Virus record (IMG/VR): IMGVR_UViG_3300025115_000023
Location: 1 to 43,811 of that record
Reading direction: 5' to 3' (one strand)
Length of the DNA stretch: 43,811 bases
Source: a virus
This document shows, piece after piece, positions 13,525 through 23,852 of this stretch. Position 1 is the first letter of the stretch. Each line of letters opens with the position of its first letter. The notes below the pieces were generated by a model that saw only the letters and a program-made list of their open reading frames with translations, did no database searches and was not told where the DNA came from. Position numbers and translations under genes: made by a program.

Positions 13525-15162
13525 ATGCTTAATTATGCTTTGGCGTATTTAGAAAAAGGTTGGTCAGTTATACCTGTAAAACCCGATAAGCGGCCTTACA
13601 TTAGGTGGTCCAAATATCAAAAAACAAAACCTACAAAAGAAGAAGTTACTGATTGGTGGACGCAATGGCCTACAGCTAATATCGCTGTAGTTACAGGCAA
13701 AGTTTCTAATCTGTTGGTAGTAGATATAGATGGCCCAACAGATTTAACATTACCTGCAACACTTGTGTCTAAGACAGGAGGTGGCGGTAGGCACTACTTT
13801 TACAGCACCGATGAAGTTTTACCAAACGCGGTGCGTATAGCTAAAAATGTAGATATCCGAGCAGAAGGCGGCTATGTGATTATACCGCCTAGTATTCATG
13901 CTTCGGGAAAAGCCTACACTTGGAACAATAAAAATACACCTGCTACCTGTCCAAGCAGTATTAAAAGAAAACTGTTAGATAAAGTAGTTGCTGTAGGGAC
14001 ACGTAACGACTCATTGGCTACTCTTGTAGGACGCTTATTACGTACCGGACTAGATGAAAATGTAATTATCGATACAGCTTTAAGCTGGAATGTAAAGAAT
14101 TGTAGCCCCCCTCTAAAAGAAGATGAAGTGATTACGACTGTTCGTTCTGTTATAAAAACAGATAGCCGTAATCATCCAAAAAAAGCTAAGGAAGAGAATT
14201 TCAATGTTGTAGATTTCAAGACAGTTGCTAGCCGTTATTCAGAAGGCCCGCAGTGGGATATTGAAGATTGGCTACCTAAATCAACATTGGGTCTGGTTGT
14301 AGCGCCCCCAGGTACTTTTAAAACTTGGGTGCTATTAGACTTAGCGCTATCCATTGCTACTGGAAAAAAGTTTTTAGATAGCGTACCTGTATTAGATACG
14401 GGCAAAGTTCTAATTATTCAACAAGAAGACCCGTTTCCATTGTTGATATCTAGGATAACTCAAATACTAAAATTGAAAGAACCTGACGACTACTCTTTTC
14501 AAGCTCCTCCCGACCTGTCTAACATAGTTTGGCATACCGACAGAGTGCTGAACTTTGCTAACCAATCAGCCGTAGACGGCCTGTGTGATTATGTAGTTAA
14601 GAATAAAACAAAACTCATAATCATAGATCCGTTATACTCTGTAATTGAGACAGATGATTACATGGCAAAAGGCGCGCAACATATGTTGATTTTCAAACAG
14701 TTGCGCGACAAGTATGGTGTATCGTTTATGATAGCACACCATACTAAAAAGAGGGTTGATAATGTACGAAGCAGGGATGATGCGTGGGGAAGCCAGTTTC
14801 TAAATGCTTGGCTTGAGACTGGCTGGCAAATTCGTCCTATGACAGATATGACTTCAAGTGTTTATTTTCATAGACACTTTAAATCATCAGGCACAGTAAA
14901 ACCTGTCACTCTAGAATTCGATATTACAGAGGATGCATACAATGTAACTATCGAACAGGGTGTAGACATTGTTAGAGTGGACGATAAACTTGCTAAGCTG
15001 GTGGAGATCATTACGAAGAACAAAATAAAAACTGTTCGCGAAGCCGTTACTTTGTTAGGTGAAGGTAACCCAGGAACAGTTAATAGATTGTTAAAAGCGG
15101 TCGGGGCAGTTAAGGGGGAAGACGGGTACTACACGATTGTGAAATACGATAGCTTTGTCTAA
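13525..15162 (+). CDS. Bifunctional primase-polymerase / RepA-type helicase
   Basis: 545 residues in three parts. Residues 1-140 are a Prim-Pol domain with VVDIDG (Asp67, Asp69), GGGGRHYFYS (His90) and NVDIRAEGGYVIIPPS. Residues about 155-212 resemble the PriCT helical linker (RNDSLATLVGRLLR). Residues from 240 form a RecA-fold ATPase of the RepA/AAA_25 group, with Walker A APPGTFKT at 260-267, Walker B LIIIDPL and a MIAHHTKK segment. One protein thus primes and unwinds, completing the replisome. Start has GGAGAAGTAAT upstream. The stop overlaps the stop of the convergent tail gene. Confidence 0.9.
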   Translation: MLNYALAYLEKGWSVIPVKPDKRPYIRWSKYQKTKPTKEEVTDWWTQWPTANIAVVTGKVSNLLVVDIDGPTDLTLPATLVSKTGGGGRHYFYSTDEVLPNAVRIAKNVDIRAEGGYVIIPPSIHASGKAYTWNNKNTPATCPSSIKRKLLDKVVAVGTRNDSLATLVGRLLRTGLDENVIIDTALSWNVKNCSPPLKEDEVITTVRSVIKTDSRNHPKKAKEENFNVVDFKTVASRYSEGPQWDIEDWLPKSTLGLVVAPPGTFKTWVLLDLALSIATGKKFLDSVPVLDTGKVLIIQQEDPFPLLISRITQILKLKEPDDYSFQAPPDLSNIVWHTDRVLNFANQSAVDGLCDYVVKNKTKLIIIDPLYSVIETDDYMAKGAQHMLIFKQLRDKYGVSFMIAHHTKKRVDNVRSRDDAWGSQFLNAWLETGWQIRPMTDMTSSVYFHRHFKSSGTVKPVTLEFDITEDAYNVTIEQGVDIVRVDDKLAKLVEIITKNKIKTVREAVTLLGEGNPGTVNRLLKAVGAVKGEDGYYTIVKYDSFV

Positions 15163-15196
15163 TCCCACGGAGAATACCACGTATTTCCACAATCGT
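15133..15196. terminator. Inverted repeat at the convergent gene junction, possible bidirectional terminator
   Basis: Arms 15133-15148 and 15180-15196 are complementary over 16 pairs with a single extra base in the right arm, around a 31-base loop. The arms lie in the 3' ends of two convergent genes. No T-run follows on either strand, so termination may need another factor, or the stem may block read-through or antisense pairing. Confidence 0.5.
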
Positions 15197-16409
15197 ATGA
15201 AACTAAATGGTACACAATCCCATTACCTTTAAGAATAAAGGGCGCAACGAAGATATCATCTATATTTACGATAGATATGTCTTCTATGTTAGACCCGTAT
15301 TCTATTCCTCCAACGATATCCCAATTGTCTCCACGATCTAATGATCGTAAAAACGCATAGTTACCTAAAGTTTGTAGGATAAGGACTAAAATAGCACCGA
15401 GCCTATTTGTAGCGCATCCTTTAACGGTTGCGGTATAACCAGTATCTATTCGTAACGCCGTACTCCAATCATCGGGGTACGGTGTTTTTTTATAATACAC
15501 CTTTCCACTACGGTTATAGAAAACACCGTATTCTGTTTTGAAAAATGCTCCAGCTGCGCTATTCCTATCTCCAGTATCTATTGTTTCCTCAGTATACCAT
15601 ACAGCGCCTTCATTATCTCTACAAATACCGTGTAAGATATCTATAGATGTTTCTTTCATAGGGTTTAGAGCTTGCACACTACTTAATGATGCTGATGGTA
15701 TAGTTCTACGACGACGCGTTATAGTGCCTGAAACTTTAGAATTACCTTCTAAAGCAGTAGCTATAGTCTTTAAAGTCGCAGAAGGGGCGTTTAAGTTGTG
15801 ATTACCTGTATAGCGTAGTAAACCAGCCAAACCTACTAATAACGCAGGAGCTATATTTAAACCCTCTACAGCACCGGATGTAGTTATTTCATATTGTATA
15901 GTTATAGCTACCGTATCAATAAAATACGTAGCTGTTCCGGTATTAGAAATAACATCTATACCTAACTCTAATTCTATTGCTGAATTATGGGCACTATAGA
16001 TTTCTGGAATGGGTAAAGTTAATCCCGCAATATCAGACCAAGACAGGGGGTCAGCCACATCAGCATCTATGTAAACAATATTACCAATATCTGCACCAGA
16101 AGATAGCAGACTAGCTCTTATTGTACGGCCTATCGATCCAGAAACAGATGCTTTTAATTTCAATGATGCTGTTACTTCATTGATTGTAGCTCCATTAGGT
16201 ACTCCCCAATCTTCCCAAGTATCTCCTACAGCTTGTGTACCTGTCTCTTTTCCAGTAACACCAGAACCTATTGTGAATTTTACACAGCCTGAGTTAGGAC
16301 TTCCATCAGAACCTTCGTAGGCAAAAGCAATAGCGGATAGTCCCCCATCCGCTAAGCCTTCACTATCGCTTACAAAAGCAAAAGTTTTTGTGACGTACTC
16401 TATGCTCAC
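15159..16409 (-). CDS. Tail fibre/tip protein with C-terminal Asp-box propeller
   Basis: 416 residues, GTG start overlapping the upstream stop (GTGA). The N-terminal 190 residues are a beta-rich domain with low Cys content (VKFTIGSGVTG..., TIRASLLSSG); the C-terminal 170 residues contain the Asp-box motifs SLDRGDNW and SYDCGNTW, the SxDxGxxW hallmark of BNR/sialidase-type beta propellers. In phage tails such propellers often bind or act on surface glycans. It is the last gene of the late operon, the usual place of a receptor-binding protein. Confidence 0.7.
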   Translation of the reverse strand: MSIEYVTKTFAFVSDSEGLADGGLSAIAFAYEGSDGSPNSGCVKFTIGSGVTGKETGTQAVGDTWEDWGVPNGATINEVTASLKLKASVSGSIGRTIRASLLSSGADIGNIVYIDADVADPLSWSDIAGLTLPIPEIYSAHNSAIELELGIDVISNTGTATYFIDTVAITIQYEITTSGAVEGLNIAPALLVGLAGLLRYTGNHNLNAPSATLKTIATALEGNSKVSGTITRRRRTIPSASLSSVQALNPMKETSIDILHGICRDNEGAVWYTEETIDTGDRNSAAGAFFKTEYGVFYNRSGKVYYKKTPYPDDWSTALRIDTGYTATVKGCATNRLGAILVLILQTLGNYAFLRSLDRGDNWDIVGGIEYGSNIEDISIVNIDDIFVAPFILKGNGIVYHLVSYDCGNTWYSPWD

Positions 16410-16879
16410 AATACTTGAATTCCGCCCTCATCAGCATCTACTACTAAAGTTTCGTCACTACCGTCTGTAGTAATACTACCAAAGTAATGATAAGAGACAG
16501 GAATATTATCCCCATCATCAGAAGCCCCTGCGGGTTGGTAGAAAATTACCATAGCGTTAAAAACACCTGCGTCTATTGCTGACCAGGTTAAATCATCGAA
16601 CGTCCATACTACCCTGTTATTAACTGTATCTAATGTCAGCGTTTTACTAGAAAGTGTCTTTCTACCAGCACCAGCAAATCCGTCGGCATACCCTGTCCCA
16701 CTTATTTCATTACCAGAAATATCGTCAAGGAAATCATCCTCTTCATTGAATATGTATCCAGTACCTACAAGCATGGCTTTGTAAGTATTGGCACTGTCTA
16801 AATCATGCACACCGTTGCATAGACCTAGTTTGAAAGTATTGTATAGTGATCCGTACATTAGGATGTTCTCACTTTCCAT
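16406..16879 (-). CDS. Minor virion structural protein
   Basis: 157 residues. The pattern YNTFKLGLCNGVHDLDS, YKAMLV, then DDFLDDISGNEISGTGYADG and a beta-rich end is that of a small virion protein family frequent in siphophages, found near tail genes. Exact position in the particle is not established. It overlaps the upstream gene by 22 bases and the downstream gene by four. Confidence 0.6.
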   Translation of the reverse strand: MESENILMYGSLYNTFKLGLCNGVHDLDSANTYKAMLVGTGYIFNEEDDFLDDISGNEISGTGYADGFAGAGRKTLSSKTLTLDTVNNRVVWTFDDLTWSAIDAGVFNAMVIFYQPAGASDDGDNIPVSYHYFGSITTDGSDETLVVDADEGGIQVL

Positions 16880-17982
16880 ATTTGCTTATGGGCTATGCCG
16901 CCGTTTAATATCAGCGGATTATAAGAAAGTGCTTGCTCTGCGCTCCAGGCATCTTTATTTCCCATTGCATGGTTTAGTCTGTACACGTTATTATCATCCC
17001 TTACATAGCTTAAGTATAACATTCCCGTATCGAGAAACACTAAACCGTATGGAGTATCTTTATCGATATTAGTTAGGTTATACTTTGTCCATTGAGTTCC
17101 TTGCTTTACAGCACTTCTATTATACCAAATAGAAAGTGTTTGATAATCGGTATTACTGTGTTCTGAACTACAAGCACATACAGTGATACCTCTAAAAGAA
17201 GCGCTAACAAGTTTCTTAACAGGCTTTACTACAGGTGGCGGAGGCGGGAATACAGTGGCACTATCAAATCTTAATAGAATATTATCTATCTTGAACTGTC
17301 CTGTTTCGTACCATGCTTTACCTGCGCCTTCATAGCCCATGCTATTCCAGTATAGGATTTTATCATAACGACTTGCATCTGCATAGGCAGGATCAGGGGC
17401 TGTAGTTAATATCCATGAAGGGCTCCAAAAACTACTTCTTACATAGAATTCTACATAAGATAGGGCACCTACAGCGCCCAAATCAATAACTATCGGTGAT
17501 GTTTCGATATAGTTTACCCAATTATTAGTACGAACATTTCCGATTGTTTTTACATTCAGTATAGGTACAGGGTCGCCACCATTTAAACTAACATCTATTT
17601 GCCAGGTAGTCGGTAAACCATTGAGTGTTAACCAACCAATTCTATCATCTGGTTGATTGTAATGATTTGGGTTCATGAAAGGCTGACAAGCCCCCCATAA
17701 ATTAGCAAATAGATCTTTGAAACTGGACATCACTAATGAAACATATGCTTTATCCCCGATAGTTATACCTATGTCACTTGAAAGAAGTATATGTGGAGAT
17801 TTATACGCTGTATATCCTCCACGATATGTATATCTATCAGGACTTAAATAGGTATAAGAAGGTACTGGAGATTGGGCACAAGGGGGAGGCATACCATCAG
17901 AATTAGATATACTGCCCCCATTCCAACCAAGTGTAGGTACCCATGCTTCGTTAAAAGTCAAAGTATGGTAGAAAGTGCCCAT
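16858..17982 (-). CDS. Tail protein with proline hinge and C-terminal beta domain
   Basis: 374 residues. Residues 1-240 form an aromatic-rich beta domain; PPPPPVVKPVKK around residue 250 is a rigid hinge; the rest (about 110 residues) looks like propeller blades (LSIWYNRSAVKQGTQW, LVFLDTGMLYLSYV). The start overlaps the previous stop as TAATG. Organisation suggests an adhesin-type tail protein; the fold assignment is tentative. Confidence 0.55.
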   Translation of the reverse strand: MGTFYHTLTFNEAWVPTLGWNGGSISNSDGMPPPCAQSPVPSYTYLSPDRYTYRGGYTAYKSPHILLSSDIGITIGDKAYVSLVMSSFKDLFANLWGACQPFMNPNHYNQPDDRIGWLTLNGLPTTWQIDVSLNGGDPVPILNVKTIGNVRTNNWVNYIETSPIVIDLGAVGALSYVEFYVRSSFWSPSWILTTAPDPAYADASRYDKILYWNSMGYEGAGKAWYETGQFKIDNILLRFDSATVFPPPPPVVKPVKKLVSASFRGITVCACSSEHSNTDYQTLSIWYNRSAVKQGTQWTKYNLTNIDKDTPYGLVFLDTGMLYLSYVRDDNNVYRLNHAMGNKDAWSAEQALSYNPLILNGGIAHKQIWKVRTS

Positions 17983-19367
17983 TAGATAGTCCTAACGGCC
18001 ATACCTTCCACTATGACGGTGCCTGCAGTTCTATTTGCAACTGTAAGACTGGTTACTTCAGTTATTAGTCTTCCAGCACAGCTAGCGGCTGTACTAAGAT
18101 CCACAACACTTCCAACAGCATCATCTAAACTTTCACTTAGTCCTGTTATTGTAGCTGTTTGAGCCGCACCGCTTCTTAAGTGTGTACTGTCATAGTATTT
18201 GTAGGTAACGGCTGTTACTTCTGCAGCAGTACCTCCACTTAAAGTAGCAGTAACTCTAGCTTGCAGCTTTCCATAAGAACCTATCAAACCTTGGATACTT
18301 AAATCCAAATCGTTTTCGTCAGAAATGGCTCCCGCTGTATATCCTGTCCCTAAAACTAGCTGGCCAAATAATCCTAAACTTTCAGGATTACCAATACCTA
18401 ACCAACTATTGGCTTCTTGAAGTGCAACGTTTTCAGGGGACAAGGCAGTTTGCAATATAACTGCATTGTTTTGAGATCCGCCTCCAATTTGACTGGTAGC
18501 ATAAGCTAATGCAAAACAAGCTGCGAACTCAGGCATCATTAACGCTTGACACCAAGAAGGCGGCTGAACATCCTGTCTCAAATCTAAGTCTGTCTTTTTA
18601 AGAAGAATTGGGGAAGCCCCACCTGACAAATACTTAGACCATGCATCGCCGGCTGTAACTGTAACATCCTGATCCCAATAATAGGGATCGTCAGCCCCAG
18701 CCCCGTACAATTGTCGGTACACCCTAGCTTTGGTAACTCCAGAAGCTACATTTCCTGTCAAACCAGAAATGACATAAGCGTTATTGATACCGCTTATAGC
18801 TACTTGGGAAGTGCCGGCTGTTGGTAAACTTTCAATATAATCATAGGCACCGACTACAGAAAGTTTTACCCTGGGAGCATTTCCAGAAGCAACAGAGGCC
18901 ATACTTCCGCCTGTTGTAGCGGTTACGGCTAAAGTTCCAGAAGGAGTTGCCGGCACAGAAGCATTTGTAGCATTTAGACGCAACAACAAAGCATCAAGTG
19001 GGTAAAGCCCCCCACCTGTAAAGTCCCAATCAGACGGTAGGCCATATTGCAAAATGTATTGTTCAATTTGTCCTATGATAAAACGCATCGCATACGATGT
19101 GAATGTATCATAACGACTATTCATTACTAAGGATGAAAGATGCTGTTGTAACAATGCCTGTAATTGGGCATTGTCTAAACCGTACACGGTACTGCCATCG
19201 CCCATAATGGCCGCCTTAGCGGCTTGAGCGTAATAAGCTAGTGTAGATGCCTCGGCGCTCGCTCCGCGCCCCAGAGGGGCATATGCACGCTTGAACCACG
19301 CCCCCAGAGCATCAGAAAACGTTAGAACGTTTTCAGCTGTTGGAAGACCAACTTTACTTTGTCCCAT
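17982..19367 (-). CDS. Tail structural protein (461 aa)
   Basis: ATG with AAAGGTTAAAAAGA upstream. The N-terminal part is Ala-rich and helical; the central part (LAVTATTGGSMASVASG..., AYVISGLTGNVASGVTKARVYRQ) is typical of repeated beta-sandwich structural domains. No enzymatic motif. Position after the large tail-tip gene suggests a distal tail or fibre component. Confidence 0.55.
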   Translation of the reverse strand: MGQSKVGLPTAENVLTFSDALGAWFKRAYAPLGRGASAEASTLAYYAQAAKAAIMGDGSTVYGLDNAQLQALLQQHLSSLVMNSRYDTFTSYAMRFIIGQIEQYILQYGLPSDWDFTGGGLYPLDALLLRLNATNASVPATPSGTLAVTATTGGSMASVASGNAPRVKLSVVGAYDYIESLPTAGTSQVAISGINNAYVISGLTGNVASGVTKARVYRQLYGAGADDPYYWDQDVTVTAGDAWSKYLSGGASPILLKKTDLDLRQDVQPPSWCQALMMPEFAACFALAYATSQIGGGSQNNAVILQTALSPENVALQEANSWLGIGNPESLGLFGQLVLGTGYTAGAISDENDLDLSIQGLIGSYGKLQARVTATLSGGTAAEVTAVTYKYYDSTHLRSGAAQTATITGLSESLDDAVGSVVDLSTAASCAGRLITEVTSLTVANRTAGTVIVEGMAVRTI

Positions 19368-19379
19368 TCTTTTTAACCT

Positions 19380-21572
19380 TTATGCTGGAATGAATTGTTC
19401 CACAGCACGAGCGGTTATTAGACTATAGCAATCCATCTCTCCGCTTATACCATGAACATTACGCATACCAACAAAGTTTTCTAGTGCTATGATAGTGAAT
19501 ACACCCGTTCGCCCTAGCGCGTACCTTTCTGAAATCAGAATTAATTGCCCCGCATATACAGAAGGATCGTAGGGAACGCGCATATGGACTATCTGAGATG
19601 GTAGACTTGCTACATATTCAGCGCTTTTCATTAGCTTATTTATGTAAGCCTCAGAAGCCCATCTACTATTTCTTTCTACCCAAGGGAACCGATACCCAAC
19701 TAAAGGCAGGTTCCAAGGAAGTTCTTTGTACACGTATAGTAATTCATTAGTGTACGCATCCTGTCCCTGAAATGCGATAGCTGTGCGCATATTTTCAACG
19801 CTATTATATACAGAAATATCGCATATATCAATAGCGTTTTGATTTGGTACATCTGAATACGCTTGAACTATAGGTAGACGCCTAGGATCATACGGCTCAA
19901 AATGGAATTGACCGGAGCTATCAAAGCCCATAATGAAAGGAACGTTATTGCCAAAATAGTCAATAACTCCCGCATCTTGTACCAAATCTTGCAATATGTT
20001 TATAGCTGTTGTTTCAGGAGTATACCTCATTCTAGGAGAATTACCTGTTCCTCTACCAAGAATGGGATAAGGGCAGTTATAACTAGCTGGGCCATAGGGC
20101 CAATAAGGAACAGCTAATTGAAATTTAGGACTTATCTGTCCTAACTCCAAAGCCATCCTTACAGCCGAATAGATGCACCACCCGTCCAGAACTACTCCGG
20201 TACCTATTGGATTTTCTAACTTACACATAAAGTCCCTTAAAGTACCTGAAACTGTTCTAACATCTATACCGCCAACTCTGCTAGTAACTAACCCTGGGGG
20301 TACACCGAATACTCCTCGCATACGTTGAGTAAACTTATATCCATTACCCGCTAACAAAATGCCACTAAACTGTCCCCATTGATCCGTATAGTAGCCATAC
20401 CTATTATTGATATTAACTTTTGCAGTGGCATACATAATACGAGCAATGTCGTCAAATATTTGAACTTCGTGACAGTTTATGACAGGAGGATATGTAGCAG
20501 GGATTTTATTAATCCATGTATTTACATTGCCCCAAACAGACGGAATATATACTGTTATGTCTGAAATACTTGGAGGCGTACTGCTACCTAAGCTATCACC
20601 AGCATCTTCTTTACTAGCTTGAACACTTAAGGTCAGTTTATTATCAGAATCTTGTGTAACAGAACTAGCTGTATTTTGAGCTACCGTAGAATTACTAGCG
20701 CCTGTGCCATTTACTGCTATCCTAGCTTCACGTAAATTTGGCACTATTCTACCAACTGAAAGAGGGCTTTTATCTATATTTAGTGCCGCATATCTTGCAG
20801 GATATACTTCTATCGAAGTCCACCCATTTTTTCCGTAAAAACGGTATTGTTCTAAAGCCGGTAACGGGGCATCGCCAGAACCATGTCTTAAAATAGTGCC
20901 ATCTATTTCTACAGATAACATATTTCTATCTGGATCGGGCTGTATTGTTAAGTGCAAGGTACGGTTGTTATTTTCTAAGTAACTTTCAGTATTACCTAAG
21001 TTCTTAGCTATAGCTACTGTTTTCCAAGCCGTACCGCCTGGTCTTTTATAGGACAGGGAGATAGGCTCACCCCAACACATATTTATTCGATAGTTACCTA
21101 ATGTTGAACCATAAGATAACTCCAAATATGCATATGCGTTAGTAGGTACATGTAACTCATTTACAGGAACTACTCCCCTACTAATGATAACTCTTCTATG
21201 GGACAGGGAAGAACCTGCAGTAGTTTCTAATACTTCCCATTCCTCTCCTACATTGCCATTTGGCATAAACAACCCGTATTTACCGGTACTGGTAGAAACC
21301 CAATCATCTTCCCAATCCCCATCTACTACAGTAAAAGCTATTCCTGTCCTACTACCTGTCCCTGTCTTATAGGTATCTTGCGCTTTTGAAATGCCTATGC
21401 CTTCTAATGCACCCACGTCTTTCTTATAACGTCCAGTAACCCCAGAACCGCTTTCTGCATTAATTTGCGGTGCTAGAGTTTGCCACACAATAGGTGGACT
21501 TATTTGCCAATCATCTGCCGCTGGCATAGCGGCAATGTCTAACAATACTTCAGGCCAAAGATCTGCTGGCAT
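19380..21572 (-). CDS. Large tail-tip protein (730 aa)
   Basis: The first gene after the tape measure, where siphophages encode distal tail and tail-associated proteins. N-terminal 250 residues are a carbohydrate-binding-like or Dit-like beta domain; residues about 330-720 resemble a hub domain with many aromatic segments (RYGYYTDQWGQFSG, VPYWPYGPASYNCPYP, YKELPWNLPLVGYRFPW). No lytic enzyme motif seen. Assignment rests mainly on order and size. Confidence 0.6.
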   Translation of the reverse strand: MPADLWPEVLLDIAAMPAADDWQISPPIVWQTLAPQINAESGSGVTGRYKKDVGALEGIGISKAQDTYKTGTGSRTGIAFTVVDGDWEDDWVSTSTGKYGLFMPNGNVGEEWEVLETTAGSSLSHRRVIISRGVVPVNELHVPTNAYAYLELSYGSTLGNYRINMCWGEPISLSYKRPGGTAWKTVAIAKNLGNTESYLENNNRTLHLTIQPDPDRNMLSVEIDGTILRHGSGDAPLPALEQYRFYGKNGWTSIEVYPARYAALNIDKSPLSVGRIVPNLREARIAVNGTGASNSTVAQNTASSVTQDSDNKLTLSVQASKEDAGDSLGSSTPPSISDITVYIPSVWGNVNTWINKIPATYPPVINCHEVQIFDDIARIMYATAKVNINNRYGYYTDQWGQFSGILLAGNGYKFTQRMRGVFGVPPGLVTSRVGGIDVRTVSGTLRDFMCKLENPIGTGVVLDGWCIYSAVRMALELGQISPKFQLAVPYWPYGPASYNCPYPILGRGTGNSPRMRYTPETTAINILQDLVQDAGVIDYFGNNVPFIMGFDSSGQFHFEPYDPRRLPIVQAYSDVPNQNAIDICDISVYNSVENMRTAIAFQGQDAYTNELLYVYKELPWNLPLVGYRFPWVERNSRWASEAYINKLMKSAEYVASLPSQIVHMRVPYDPSVYAGQLILISERYALGRTGVFTIIALENFVGMRNVHGISGEMDCYSLITARAVEQFIPA

Positions 21573-23852
21573 TTAATTAAAATCTCCGTAGGTACTTTCT
21601 ACTTCTTTACCTGAAAGCATACCCCACACTCTGCCGGAAACTTCCCCAGGCCTCTTCTTAGAGTTACTCCCTTGAAGGGCACCTAAAATTTGCTCCAGAA
21701 GGCGCTCTATTCTGTTAGTATTACCGCTGCCTGATAAACCTTCTGTCATACTTCTAGGCCCTATATCTAGATCGCCTACAATGCCTTTAACAAAATCATC
21801 CTGTTGCATTAAATGGGCTCCGCTAACAGCGCCCATAGATCTGCCAGGATGCCTCATACCATACAAATTCATAGCGGCTAATTGAATACTGTCATAACGA
21901 CCAAAAGCCGCTGGCCTACCGGCACTCATTGCAGGTAATCTATTTTCTATTCCTTCTGTTAAACCTGCAACACTTCTTGCGATACCTGTACGTAGGCCCC
22001 ACATTTGCTGAGTTAGTTCTAACTCTCTTTCTTCTGATAGTTCTCCTGAATTTCTTAATCCCGTAAGACGTGCTTGTACAGTACCGAGTTGGCTACGCAT
22101 TAAACTGATAGACTGCAGTTCTACTCCAAACTTTAGGCCAGGAGCATAAGGAAGCGTTTGTAAAATACTACGCATCCCTTCAAGTCGTGTCATTGGAATA
22201 TCATAATCTACAACGTCTTCTTGTGATTGACGTAGTTTCGTGGCCTCTCTTTTCTCGGCCCAACTTTTAGCATATGCTAAACTGTCTCTACCGTCAGGCA
22301 TAGATGAAAGATAGCCCATTTGGTTTTCGTAGGCTTGTTCTAAAGCGGTACCGGACCCTCTTACTTGATAGCCTGCAAAACCTATTTCTCTTTTGGACAT
22401 CCCTAGAATACCGGCAGTAGCAAAAGTCTGCACTCTAGACATAGGGAGGGTCGAACCTCTTTCTACATTTGATTGTAGAAATTGGTGCGTCCCTAACGGT
22501 CCGAAAGTAGTTAAGACATCTGCAATGTTTCCACCAGTTTCTGGTAATGATGCGTAGATAGGGGCTATACGTTGTATAACTTCGGCGCCTGCCCTATCAT
22601 CAGGATACCTTTCAAAAACTCGCCTAGTTATAGCCTCAGCTAATGTTTCTTTCCCTTTGGTTCCTTTAAACCATTTAAGTGTTTGAGCATAATTAACTGC
22701 GCTATCCGCCATTGTAGGCATATGCCTAGAAGGATCTGAGAAATTAATGAAATTAGGTATTTTAGCGTCACCAACAATACCCATAGGATCAAAGCCTGCT
22801 GTCATTAAAGGCGCGGCTAGTGTAGATATAGAAGCAGTTAAAGCAGCTTCACCTACACGGCGTATATTTGATCCCTGCAATATACTCGCATGAATATATT
22901 TAGCTGTGCCTATAGCCCATTCATTACTTCGACGATAAACTTCATCGGAAGCACTATTTGTTAAAGCTCCTGGTATACCTTCACCACTAGCAGGTGAAAG
23001 CATAGCATGTCCATGTATAACTCTTTCAGCCCGAGAAAAACTTTCATCCGCAAATAGTCCAGCTCCCCCAGTTAAAGAAGCTAACAAATTAGCTTCTCTC
23101 TGTGCAGGTGCTGAAATGAATTCTCCTATAGCTCCTCCTACCATAGCCATACCAGCGGCTAAAATAGGGTTAGCTGTTAAAACTCCTAAGCCGGCACCTA
23201 CTAATGTACCTAAAGTTCTGCCACGAGCCGTAGGATTTATATTTCCTGTAGATATTTCATTAGCCCATGTACTGAAAGTTTGATAGCCTGCAATACCTAA
23301 ACCAGCACCTAAAGCTCTACCGTATCTACTAGTCATTAAATTCTGCAAAGGTCCAAAGATACCGCCACCAGAAGGCGACGATGCTCTAGAAGGTTGTTGT
23401 GAAGATTGAATAGCAGCGGCAACATCAGCCACATTTATAGGCGGTGTATAAGCCGCACCTGCCGCTTGTGCTTCTGTAGCCGCTATGGAAGGAATAGCTG
23501 ATACTATTCCTGTAGTTCCACTTAAATCTCCTACAGACTTTATTACTCTGCCAAAAGCACCTTGCCCTGCATGAATACCGCCTATAACAGCCTTTGTAGC
23601 TTGCTCAGATGTAGGAGTAGTACCAGAAACTGAGGCTGAAGTTTGCAAAGCACTTAAAGCACTTTGCGCGCCCTGTACCCCCATGTATTCTTTTAATGCA
23701 GAGCGGTAGTTTGGGTCGCCGGTAGCTTTATCTCCTAAACTTACAGTTAAGGAAGATAACTGCTCTTCTAGAGCACGTGCTTTATTGCTCAATGCGTCTA
23801 AAGCTGCATTGGCGTCTGTAATATCTAGTTGAACTTTTATTTGACTAGCCAT
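21573..23852 (-). CDS. Tail tape measure protein
   Basis: 759 residues directly downstream of the tail-assembly chaperone pair. The N-terminus is a coiled coil (ANAALDALSNKARALEEQL), followed by Ser/Thr/Ala-rich stretches and a glycine-rich hydrophobic segment around residues 180-270 (LGAGLGIAGY, VGAGLGVLTANPILAAGMA) that could cross a membrane during DNA ejection. At roughly 1.5 angstrom per residue the length predicts a tail of about 110 nm. No peptidase or transglycosylase motif recognised. Confidence 0.85.
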   Translation of the reverse strand: MASQIKVQLDITDANAALDALSNKARALEEQLSSLTVSLGDKATGDPNYRSALKEYMGVQGAQSALSALQTSASVSGTTPTSEQATKAVIGGIHAGQGAFGRVIKSVGDLSGTTGIVSAIPSIAATEAQAAGAAYTPPINVADVAAAIQSSQQPSRASSPSGGGIFGPLQNLMTSRYGRALGAGLGIAGYQTFSTWANEISTGNINPTARGRTLGTLVGAGLGVLTANPILAAGMAMVGGAIGEFISAPAQREANLLASLTGGAGLFADESFSRAERVIHGHAMLSPASGEGIPGALTNSASDEVYRRSNEWAIGTAKYIHASILQGSNIRRVGEAALTASISTLAAPLMTAGFDPMGIVGDAKIPNFINFSDPSRHMPTMADSAVNYAQTLKWFKGTKGKETLAEAITRRVFERYPDDRAGAEVIQRIAPIYASLPETGGNIADVLTTFGPLGTHQFLQSNVERGSTLPMSRVQTFATAGILGMSKREIGFAGYQVRGSGTALEQAYENQMGYLSSMPDGRDSLAYAKSWAEKREATKLRQSQEDVVDYDIPMTRLEGMRSILQTLPYAPGLKFGVELQSISLMRSQLGTVQARLTGLRNSGELSEERELELTQQMWGLRTGIARSVAGLTEGIENRLPAMSAGRPAAFGRYDSIQLAAMNLYGMRHPGRSMGAVSGAHLMQQDDFVKGIVGDLDIGPRSMTEGLSGSGNTNRIERLLEQILGALQGSNSKKRPGEVSGRVWGMLSGKEVESTYGDFN

